From an uncultured Clostridia bacterium (lineage in GTDB: Bacteria; Bacillota; Clostridia; TANB77; CAG-508): a stretch of 63,249 nt of DNA. The stretch spans positions 1 through 63,249 of the forward strand of contig CAPYID010000008.1 of assembly GCA_948739805.1 (NCBI GenBank). The letters run 5' to 3'. Positions 17,871-28,500 of this stretch are shown one piece after another (within the stretch, counting starts at the first letter, position 1; each line of letters starts with the position of its first letter). The notes under the pieces were generated by a model. That model did no database searches. It was not told the origin of the DNA and was given only the letters and a program-made list of their open reading frames with translations. A program made the position numbers and the translations under genes.

Positions 17871-18116
17871 CTATTTATTAATTTTTTCAATTAGAAAACT
17901 TATAAATATATCTTTCAATTTATATTCAAGATCTTTTTCTAGTAAAGGCTTTTCTTCCTTTATTCCAAGGAATTCAAAAACATAAGGTTCCTTTATTATA
18001 TCTTTTGGTTTTTCTATAATATGACCTTCTTTAGCCAATTGTAACACTTTCTCTTTATTAGCCTTTCCATCTGATAACAAAAGCCTTTGATATAGTCCAC
18101 TTTCTATTTGCCTCAC
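17871..18116 (-). pseudogene. YhcG (DUF1016)-type PDDEXK nuclease fragment
   Basis: About 81 residues match the middle of YhcG-like proteins: RQIESGLYQRLLLS, then IIEKPKDIIKEPYVFEFLG, the usual lead-in to the nuclease domain. The normal N-terminal helix-turn-helix part is absent, and the reading frame stops just where the nuclease core (ELGKGFAF in intact homologues) would begin. In intact form these are putative nucleases often found with restriction or mobile genes. AAGGAGG upstream may be accidental, because the matching frame continues upstream of the GTG. Confidence 0.65.
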
Positions 18117-18147
18117 CTCTGGCTGACACCTCCTTATTATTCTAAAA

Positions 18148-19446
18148 CTATGTTATAAACATAGCCATATATAACGGATAATTTCTAACAATTTCATTCC
18201 CACTAATATTCTTACTACTAAGTTTTATTCCTTGTGGTACTTTCCAATTTTGTATTATATTTGTCATAGATTTTGCTTTAGTATTCTCAGCGGATTTTAC
18301 TTCTACTGCTGTTACTTTATTTTTATATCTAATTATGAAATCCATTTCTAGTTTATTTCTGTATTCAAAATAATACAATTTCTTGCCAAGTTTATTAAAT
18401 ATGTCTGCTATTATATTTTCATATATAGCACCTTTATATATTCCTAAATTGCCATCAATTATATCTTTTTGAGTTCCTTCTTCTAACATTGAAACAAGTA
18501 GTCCTGTATCATTCATATATATTTTGAATTGATTGCTTATACTATTTCCTTCTAATGGGAGTTCTAAATTTCTTAAATTATAACAATAATTTATTATTCC
18601 TGCATCATATAGCCACATTAAACTTCCTGCAAATTTTCTTGATGTACCTCTTTCTTCTACAAGACTATATTGAAATTTTTTATAGTCCTTTGAAAGCTGT
18701 TTTGGAATAGATAGGAAACATTCCCTTGCCTTTGCTTTTTCCGATGATATGGCATATTTTGCTATATCATCTAAGTAATTATCTATTATATCTCTTTGGA
18801 TTTTCAAGACTCTAGAAAAATCATGTGTTGTTATATATTCATCAACAACTCTTGGCATTCCGCCTACTACTATATATTCTTTAAACATATTCATCATTTT
18901 GTTATGCGTAGCAATTGGAATTTCTTCATTTTTTTCAAAGTATTCTCTAAGATATCCTATACCTTGCTCAGAAATCCCATTTGCCCACAAAAATTCTTCA
19001 AAGTCTAATGAATATAATTCTAAGTTTTCAACATAACCTACTGGAAAAGATGGTACTTCCTCATAATTTATTCCTAATAATGAGCCAGAGGCAATTACAT
19101 CAAATCGTTTATCTATTGAAAGGAACTTTAGTGCTGTTCTAGCCCTTGGACAATTTTGAATTTCGTCTAAAAATATTACTGTTTCATTTGGCACTAGTTT
19201 TACATTTTGAATGTTTAATGTGATTTGCTTTATAATAGTTTCTGGGTCTAGGTCACCATTGAATATGCTTTTGTATGATGGCATTTCATCAAAATTCATA
19301 TATATGTAATTAGGATAGTTCTCTCTTGCAAATTTGTCTATTATGTATGTCTTCCCTACTTGCCTTGCTCCTTTTACCACTAAACACATTTTATCTTTTT
19401 TATTTTTCCATTCAATTAATTCTTTTTCAATTTTTCTTTTTAACAT
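18148..19446 (-). CDS. AAA/DUF4143 ATPase with PDDEXK-like C-terminus (copy 1)
   Basis: A 432-residue protein. The N-terminal P-loop ATPase domain (AAA_14) has Walker A KGARQVGKTYII and Walker B VIFLDEIQNC. The C-terminal half is DUF4143 and ends in a PD-(D/E)xK-like core (LEMDFII...VTAVEVKSAE), suggesting nuclease-fold ancestry. The family belongs to the STAND/MNS-type ATPases of unknown function, often variable between strains. A second, distant copy is at 33354-34631. The promoter at 19465-19493 and 33-bp direct repeats just upstream suggest tight control of transcription. It sits beside recombinase and nuclease remnants, in accessory DNA. Confidence 0.88.
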   Translation of the reverse strand: MLKRKIEKELIEWKNKKDKMCLVVKGARQVGKTYIIDKFARENYPNYIYMNFDEMPSYKSIFNGDLDPETIIKQITLNIQNVKLVPNETVIFLDEIQNCPRARTALKFLSIDKRFDVIASGSLLGINYEEVPSFPVGYVENLELYSLDFEEFLWANGISEQGIGYLREYFEKNEEIPIATHNKMMNMFKEYIVVGGMPRVVDEYITTHDFSRVLKIQRDIIDNYLDDIAKYAISSEKAKARECFLSIPKQLSKDYKKFQYSLVEERGTSRKFAGSLMWLYDAGIINYCYNLRNLELPLEGNSISNQFKIYMNDTGLLVSMLEEGTQKDIIDGNLGIYKGAIYENIIADIFNKLGKKLYYFEYRNKLEMDFIIRYKNKVTAVEVKSAENTKAKSMTNIIQNWKVPQGIKLSSKNISGNEIVRNYPLYMAMFIT

Positions 19447-19464
19447 TTTATATCACCAATAAAT

Positions 19465-19493
19465 ATATTAACATATTATTTTTTCTTTAGCAA
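19465..19493 (-). promoter_or_regulatory. Promoter of the DUF4143 ATPase gene (copy 1)
   Basis: On the minus strand TTGCTA (19493-19488), 17 bases and TAATAT (19470-19465). It lies directly downstream of the 33-bp repeats. Confidence 0.55.
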
Positions 19494-19501
19494 TATTGTT
19501 T

Positions 19502-19590
19502 GCATATTTTTACCACGAATATTGTGTGATATATGCATATTTTCACCACGAATATTCGATATTATTCGCATATTTTTTCCATCTTATTGT
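19502..19590 (-). repeat. 33-bp direct repeats upstream of DUF4143 copy 1
   Basis: Units start at 19502, 19535 and 19568, an exact 33-base period. The first two share GCATATTTT-ACCACGAATATT (one base differs). The third keeps only GCATATTTT and lies inside the 3' end of the RCC1 gene. The array ends just upstream of the -35 box of the ATPase gene and may be a set of operator sites. Confidence 0.6.
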
Positions 19591-22500
19591 TTCTGCTAAT
19601 TTTCCATAGTTTTTCTTTAGTATATCTCTGTCTTTTATGTCTATTTTTCCGTCTTCGTTTAAGTCATATTTTCCTTTTGTTTCTTTGTTTTTTTCTGTTA
19701 TTACTATTCCATAGTTGTCATTTATGTCTACTAGATCGTCTATTTCTATTTCTCCATTTTCTGCTACATCTCCTGCTATTAACCCTTTTTCTCCTAGGTT
19801 TATTGCTTCTTCTTCTGTTTCTATGTTTGTTATTGTGTGTGTTAAGTACCCTTTTTTGCTTATTTCTATGTCATAGCTTTTTCCTATTTCTACTATTAGC
19901 TCATATGTTCCATCTTCTTCTGTTTCTATTTCTTCTATTTTTTCTTTCGTTTTTGTTTGTTTTGTCGCTTTTTGCTTGATTGGTTGCTCTATTTCTGTTT
20001 TGTTTTCTATTGGCTCTTTTGTTTCTTCTTCTGTTTGACTTTCTATTTGCTCTTTTGTTTCGTTTTGTTCTGCTTCTGTCTGCTTTTCTATTGGCTCTGT
20101 TATTTCTTCTTGTTCTGTTATTTCTTCTATTTTATATACTATTATTTTTGCTTTGTGTATCTCTTCTATGTTTTCTGTTTTTATTTTTCCTTCTATTATT
20201 GTTCCTGTTCTTTTTATTTTTAATGTGTATGTTTTTATTGTTTTTCCGTCTTCTGCTGTTATTTTTATTCGTATTTCTATTTCTTCTTTTGTTTCGTTTC
20301 TTAGGTCTATTGTTTGGTTTGTTATTTCTATTTCTTCTTGATTGTCTCCTATTACTATTTTTGCTTTTTCGTTTTCTGCTTTTGCTTCTATTTCTATTCT
20401 TTCTGCTTGTTTTGGTATTAGTACATTGTATGTTTCTTTTTCGGTTTCGTTTGCTTTTTGGTCTTTTCCATTTATTTTTACGTATTCTATGTTTGCATTG
20501 TTTGATAGTTGTATTATTTCTAAGTACCTGATTTCTTCTGTTCCATCTCCTGCTGTTAGTTTTATTTTTACTTTTTTCGTTCCTTGTCCACTTAGTGTTT
20601 TGCTTGTGCTTGTTGTTTGTATTCCGTCTATTTCTATGTTGCTTGCATTTGTTTTTATTTTTATTTCTGTTTGTTTTAGGTTTGGACTTACTTGTATTTT
20701 ATATGTTTTTGTTTCTTCGTTATAGTTTTCTACTGTTTTTGTTATTGTTTCTGTTTCGTTTTCATTATAGTCTGTTATTGTTATTTTTTCTATTTCGGTT
20801 TCATTACTTATTCTTGTTATTTCTAGTGTGTATTCTTTTTGGTTTCCGTTTTCTGCTGTTACTTTTATTTTGTATTGCTTGGTTTTCCCATTTCCTATTT
20901 CTAGTTCTCCTTTTAGTGTTCCTGTTTGTTTTTCTATTATTGTGTTTCCTTCTGTGTCTTCTATTTCTACTTCCGCTTTTATGTCTTTTAGTTTTATTTC
21001 TATTGGATATTTTTGTTTTCCTGATACTGTTGTTGTATATGTTGTTTTGTCTGTGCTTAAACTTGTTCCTAGTCCATCTACTTTTACATATATTATTCCT
21101 GTTTCTGTTGATTTTTGCGTTATCCATAGTTCTTTTTCACTTGTTCCGTTTTCTTCACCTTGGTCTGATATTACTTTTATTATATATTTGGTTGTTTGTT
21201 CCCCTGTTCCTAGTGTTTGTGTTGTTGTTAATGTTCCTATTCCTGTTGCTAGTATTGTTCTTTCTTCACTTAGTAATTGGATTGTTTGTTTTGCTTCTTG
21301 TGCTTTTATTTCTATTTGTGGTTTGTTTCCGTTTTCTACTTTTGTTTCATATCTTTCTTGTTCTTTGTTGTATTCTAGTGTTTCATTGTTTACTTTTACT
21401 GTTTCTAGTTCTACATTTACGTCTTTTATTATATATATTCTGTACGTTTTTTCTGTTCCGTCTTCTGCTTGTATTTCTAAGTTTATTGGCTCTATTCCTG
21501 TTTCTTCGTTTTCTGTTATGTTTATTGTTCTTGTTATTTGTTTTTCTTCGTAGTTTTCTTCTCCTTCTAGTTTTAGTTTTGCTTTGTCATTTTTTAGCGT
21601 TATTGTTATTTCTATTGTTTGTAATTCTTCGTTTATTGTTATTTGTCCTTCTGTTTCTCCTATTTCTGTTTTTGTTATTCCTTCTCCTGCTATTTCTTCG
21701 ATTTCTACATTTGTTGATTTCTTTTCTATTATTAGTTTGTATTCTTTTTCTGTTCCGTCTTCTGCTTTTGCTTTTATTTTTATTTCGTTTGTTTCTTCTG
21801 GTAGGTTTAATTTTTGTAATGAACCTTCTGTACCATTTATTGATGCAGTAGATTTCTCTGATTCTAGTTCTACTTTTATATGACCTTCTGTTACTCTATT
21901 TATCTTATAATAATATGTTCCATCTTCTTTTAATGTAGCTTCATTTAGGTTTAGTTCTTCTTCTCCTACTAGTATTTTTATTATGTTTGTGTTTCCTTCT
22001 AGTTGTTCTACTGTTAAGTTGTATTCTTTTATTTCTCCATTTTCTGCTTGTATTTTTATTGTGTAGGTATATATTGTTTTTCCTTCTTCTGTTTTTTCTG
22101 TTTTGCTTGCTATATAATTGTTTTGCGTTTCTTCGTTTATCGCTGTTTTTGCGTTTTCGTCTTCTGCTGTTGCTTCTATTTGTATTTCTGTTTCGTTGTG
22201 TTTTATTCCTACATAATAGCTTCCATCTCCTTTTGCTTCTATTTCTTGTCCGTTTATTTTTAAGTTTTCTAGTTTTGTGTTGTTTGATTTTTCTAGTATT
22301 GCTATTGTATAGGTTTCTGTGTCTTTTCCGTTTTGTGATGTTACTTTTACTTGTATTTGGGCTTCCTTTCCTTCTTTTGTTATTTCTATGGTGTTTGCTC
22401 CTGGACGAGCAGTGCTCGCCCCTACATTGGCTTCGTTTTCTAGCCATTTGTCTATGTTTATGTATTGTACTGTCGCTAGCTTATCTTCTGCTGTTGCTGT

Positions 22501-25500
22501 TATGTTTAGCGTTTCGTCGTCTAGTTTTATTTCATATCTGTTTTTACTTTCTATGTATTTTGCTTGTTGTCCATTTATTTCTACTTTTTCTAGTCTTGTG
22601 TTGTTCCCTGCTTTTTCTATTATTAGTGTGTATTCTTCTGTTGTTCCATCTTCTGCTTTTATTCTTATTTTTATTTCTGTTTGATTTCCTATTATTGTTT
22701 CTTGTTTTGTTGTTTCGTGTGTTTCATATTCCCCTGTTTCTATTTTTATTTGTGCTTTTTCGTCTTCTGTTGTTGCTTTTATTTCTATTTTGCTTGTTTC
22801 CTTTTTTAGCTCATAGTGATATGTTCCGTCTTCTCTTTTTTCTACGTTTTGGTCTCCATCTATTTCTATTTTTAATAGGTTTGCATTGCTTGTTTTTCCT
22901 TCTTCTGCTTCTATTACTTCTACTTGTACATTATATTCTTTTCCTTCTTTTTCTGTTGTTGCTTTTATTGTTGTTTGTCCTTTTTCTATTCCTTTTACTA
23001 TTCCTTTTTCGTCTACTGTTGCTATGTTTTGGTCTACACTTTCATATGTTAGGTTGTCTGTGTAGTTTTCTTCTAGTTTTATTAGGTTTAACCTATATGC
23101 ACTTTTGGCTGTTAGTTTTTTTGTTTTTCCTTTTCCTATTGTTATTTCTGTTTCTTCTATTCCTGTTTCGTTTTCTCCCATTTGTATTGGTGTTTCACTT
23201 TTTGTTTTGCTTTCTATTTCTTCGTTTCCTTGTGTGTAGTCTCCACATGCCCATACTGTTCCGTCTTTTTTTACTATTGCAGTGTGCCTTTTTCCTGCTG
23301 ATGCTTGCATTACGTTTTCTATTGTTTCTAGTTTTTGGTATGTGCTTGTGCTTGTTTTGCTTCCGTTTCCTTGTTCTCCGTTTTCGTTTGTTCCTGTTGT
23401 GTACATTTCTCCTTGGTTGTTTATTGCTATACTGTACCTTCTTCCTCCATCTATGTATTTGATGTTTTCTAAGTTTGGTATTTGCGTTGGTTGTCCTATT
23501 TTTATGCTTGTTCCTAATCCTAGTTCTCCATTTATGTTTGAGCCCCATCCCCATAATGTTCCATTTTCTGTTATTGACATGCTATGGTTGTCTCCTGTTC
23601 CTATTGCTACTACTGTTCCTATGTTTTCTATTTTTGTGAATTTTGATACCTTTCGAGGACTATCTTTTTCTGTTGGGCGATTACTAATCGCCCCTACATC
23701 GTCTGGATTGTTGTTTGTATTATTTCCTATTCCTAGTTCTCCATTTAGGTTTGTTCCTGTTGCATAGATTTCTCCTGTGCTTTTTAGCGCTATTACATGG
23801 TTTTTTCCTGCTTTTATGTCTATTGCGTTTGTTATTCCTTTTGCTTCATTTATTCCTATTTTGCTTGCTGTGTTTCCTATTCCTCCTTCTCCATTTTCGT
23901 TTTGTCCCCAACTGTATATTTCACCTTCTTTTCCTATTGCATATGATGTGTTACTTGCACATTCTATGTCTTTTATGTTTTTTAGGGTTTCTATTTTGGT
24001 TGGGGTTAGTCTGTTTTCTTCTGTTGTTTCTATTCCTAGTTGGTTGTAGTTGTTTCTTCCCCATGACCATACATTTCCTTCGCTATCTAGTGCTACGTTA
24101 TGGTTTTCTCCTATTGCTATTTTTGTTATTTTTGTTCCTTCTGGGAATTTCGCTTGTACTGGTTTGTCTGTTATTTCTTCTTTTCCTGTTCCTAGTTCTC
24201 CGTATTTTCCTATTCCATAGCTCCATATTGTTCCATCTACTTTTAACATTGTTGTTCTACTTCCTGCTGTTTTTACTTGTGGTTCTATTAATATTCCCAT
24301 TGTCTCTGGTTTTGTTCCTTTTTCTAGTATTCTTATTTTTATTATTCCTTTGTTTTCTGTTCCTTTTTCTTTTGCTATTATTTCTGTTCTTCCTTCTTTT
24401 TTTCCTGTTACTTTTCCTGTTTGCCTATCTACTTGACATGTCCCTTCGTCTAGTGTTTCATATTCTATTTCTCCGCTTTTTTCTTTGTATACATTGAAGT
24501 TGTCTATTTTGCTTTCTATTTTATAGTTTTCTCCTTCTTCTATTAGTATTTCGTTTGTGTTTGTTTCTATTATTCCTTTTCCTATTTTTTGTGCTTCCCA
24601 TTTTTCTTCTTTTTCTCCTGTTCCTAGTTGCCCTTTTTCTCCTTCTCCCCATGTGTATACGTTTCCTTCTTTTGTGTATACGCTTGTGTGTGTGTATCCT
24701 GCTTCTATTCTTTCTATATTTTCTATGTCTTCTTTTTCTTTTGCGTATTCTATTTGTCTTATTCCTCCGTTTTCTTCTTCGTTGTTGTGTCCTAGTTGTT
24801 TGTTTCCGTTTTTTCCCCATGTGTATATTTTTCCTTGTTTGTCTACTGCTATGCTGTATTGATTTCCTGCTGATATTTCAACTATGTTTTCTAGTATTTC
24901 TCCGTTTTCTGTTTTGACCACCAGACGTCCAAAGGGCGCCCCTACATCGTCTGGGTTTTCGTTTGTGCCTATTCCTAGTTGTCCATTTGTGTTTTGTCCA
25001 TAACTGTATATTTTTCCTGTTTCTCCTAGTAATAGTACATGGTCTTCACCTTCTGTTATTTGTACTATTTTTTCTGTATTTACGGGCACAGTGGTGTCAC
25101 TGTTCTCTTCGAGCCCAGTTAAATTTGGCTCTGCCAAATTTATCGTAGGTATTCCCTCAAACGGTTCCCCTACATCGTCTGTACTTGGATTTGTGGTTAC
25201 TGTTTCTATTTTTATTTCACTGTTGTCTTTTACTTTTTTTACTTTTCCTTCTGCTGTTAGATAGTATTTGTTTCCTATGTCTATTACATTTTCTTCTATG
25301 TTTATTAGGCTTGGGGTTTTTCCATAGTTTTCTCCCCATGCATATACTTTTCCTTCTTTTGTTATTGCATATGTTGTGTTTCCTTTCGCTTTTACTTTTT
25401 TGATGTTTTTTAGATTTAGTTTTGTCGCTTTATTATTTGTTGTTGTGTTTCCTGTTCCTAGTTGTCCTTTGTTGTTTTTTCCCCATGTGTATACTTCCCC

Positions 25501-28500
25501 TTGTTTATTTAATGCTATTACATGTGATTCTCCTACTGATATGTCTATTATCTCTGGTGAGTTTTGAGCATTGAATAGTGAGTTTTGGGTTGGTTCGTTT
25601 TTGTTTTCTGTGTTTCCTATGCCTAGCTCTCCATTTTCGTTTGTTCCCCAACTCCATACTGTTCCGTCTGCTTTTAACGCTATTGTAAATTCTTTTCCGT
25701 TTTCTATTTTTGCTGCTGCTTTTGCTTGTTCTTCGTTTACTACGTTTATCCATATGTTTCCTGTGTATTTTCCGTTTGTTGCTACTATGTTTACTCTTCC
25801 TATTTTTCTTCCTGTTATTTTATAGTTTGCTTTACTTGCTTTTATGTTTGTTTCTTGGCTATTGTCTATTCCTTCTATTTTTTCTATTCCTATTTCTTTT
25901 TCATTTGTGTTTGTTATTCTTATTTCTTGTCCTTCTATTAAGTCCTTTTTTAGGTTGAAACTGTTGCTTGCTATTATTCCTATTTCTTTTGTTTCTCCTT
26001 TTACTACTTTTATGTCTTCTGGATTGCTTTTTATTTCTATTTGTCCTATTTGGGTGAATGTTTTTCTTGCTATATTATCTCCTATTCCTAGTTGCCCTTT
26101 ATCATTTATTCCTACACTGTATACATTTCCTTCTTTGTCTCCTATGTATGTGTTGTTGTTTCCTCCTTCTACTATTTCCATTTCTTTTACGATTAGTTCT
26201 CTTCCTTCTTTGTCTTGCACTTTTGTTATTTCTTTTGCATAGTTTATTTTTGTTTCTTCTATTCCTAGTTTTCCGTTTGTGTTGTCTCCCCATACATATA
26301 TTTTTCCATCTTCCGTTATTGCCATTCCTGTTTTGTTTCCTGCTCCTATTTCTTTTACATTTTCTAGATATCCTTCTTTTGTTTTTACTAGGTTTGGCGT
26401 TTTTCCTTCTATATAGTTTTCTTTTCCTAGTTGCCCTAAGTCTCCTTTTCCTATACTATATACTTTTCCTTCTACTGTTAAGAATTCATAGTGGTCTTCT
26501 CCTTCTTCTATTTTTCTTATTCCGTTTAGGTATTCTACTGCTGTTTCTGGTTTTTCTATATAGTATATTTTTCCATCTTCTCCTAGGAATATTTCTCCTT
26601 TTATGTCTTCTATTCCTTTTTCTGTTTCTATTTTTATTGGTTCATTGCTTTCTCCCCATATGTATCCTTTTCCTTCTTTGTCTATTGCATAGAAGTTTTC
26701 TTTGTAACTGTTTATTTTTTCTATGTTTGATATTGTTTCTATTTTCTGCGGACGCCCACAGGGCTCCCCTGCATCTCCTGTTCCTAGTTGACTATTAGTT
26801 TTTGCTCCCCATGTGTATACATTCCCTTCTTCGTCTAGCGCTATTGCTTTACTTTCTCCCGCTTCTATTTGTTTTATGTTTTCTAGATTTGTGTTCTCTG
26901 ATGTTTTGATTTGTATAGGTTCATTGCTATTTGCCCTTACATTACCTCCTTGTCCTAGTTGTCCCTCTTCGTTTGTTCCCCATGTCCATACTGTTCCATT
27001 TTCTTTTAGCGCTACTACAAAGTCTTTGCCTGCTTTTACCTGCGCTTCTCTTTGTCCTTCTTTTGTTACTTTTATTGTTATGTATGTGCTGTATCCATTG
27101 TCTATGTCTGTTATTTTTATTTTTGTTTCTCCTGTTCCTGTTGCCACTATTTTTCCTTGCTCATCTACTATTGCTATGTTTGCGTTTTCTGTTTCATATC
27201 TTAGGTTTCCTATTATTAAGTCTTCTGTTTGTATTTCATTTAGTTTTACATACCATAGCTTTTCTCTTTCTATTTGGTATTCTTCTTCTACCTTTAGTCC
27301 TATTGTTTTCTTCGCATAGTTTAGTATTGACCCTAGTTCGTTTATTGTTACTGTTCCTGATCCTCCTGAGCCTCCTTGAAGTGCCCCCATATTACATCTA
27401 GTAGTACTAACTTTTCCACCATTTCCTCCTGTTGATGATATTACTCCAAGGTTATTCATAAATTTTGTAAATATATTTATACTTCCTCCACCAGAACCTG
27501 CTCCTCCTGCTACCCCATTAAATCGTTTTATTAAATTAAATGTTCCTCCTGCTCCTTCTGAACCTTCTGATAAAATACTTCCTTCATTAGTAAAGTTTTC
27601 AGAATATATCATTAATAGTCCACCTACTCCATTTTCGGCTTTACTTTGTCCCATGCTTGTAGACACTCTATTATATGCTGAATTTCCTCCTATTGTTCCA
27701 GCTCCTCCTCCTGCAAAATATGAACTGTTACTATTCTTATCATATGCATGTGCATTTCCTCCTGAAGTATTGGTTGCTTGTGTTGCACTTGCCCCAATTG
27801 CCCCTATATTACATCTAACTAATGCTCCTGAACCATTTCCTCCTGCATATGAATTTCCTCCTGTTGAACTCCCTATATAACTATCTGCAGAGCCCTCTAA
27901 ACGATTTATTATTGCTGAACCTTGTCCGCCTCCTCCTGTTTGTCTTTCTGTTCCATTGTTTCCATTCGTTCCAATATATGATCTTCCAGGTTTTATAGCT
28001 GGCAATCCTTTTGCTCCTTCTGCTGGTACATATTCATATGTATCATTTATATTTTTCCAAAGATATACATCTTCTCCTTCTGCATTATATGTTCCTCTTG
28101 CTGTCATTGATATTTTTCCTTCATTATAAATGTCTCCTAGTACGCATATATACATTCCTTTTTTGTATGTTAAGTTATTTACTGTTGTTGCTGTTATAGT
28201 TACTCCTTTGTCTATTGTTAAGTTTCCATGATATTTTACTACTAATGTTTTATGTTCTGTGCTTTCATCTCCTAATGATACTGTTCTGCTTGTTTGTCCT
28301 TCTTCTAGTGAATATCTTACATCACCATAGTAGTTTATAAATTCTACTTTATATATTTCATCTTTTATACATACTGTATATTCTCCATTTTCTAAGTCTG
28401 CATCTCTAAATCCTTGTATTATACTTTCCATTTTAGGCATTATTATAATTTCTATTTGCCTTGTCTTTCCTGTTGGTAAATGTGTTACTGTCATATTTGT

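Noticed and set aside
19957..23462. Chains of Leu/Phe-rich plus-strand ORFs resembling membrane proteins
   Set aside because: They lie opposite Glu/Lys/Thr-rich cadherin-like repeats. TTT/CTT codons opposite AAA/GAA explain the apparent hydrophobicity, and no ribosome sites or families are present.
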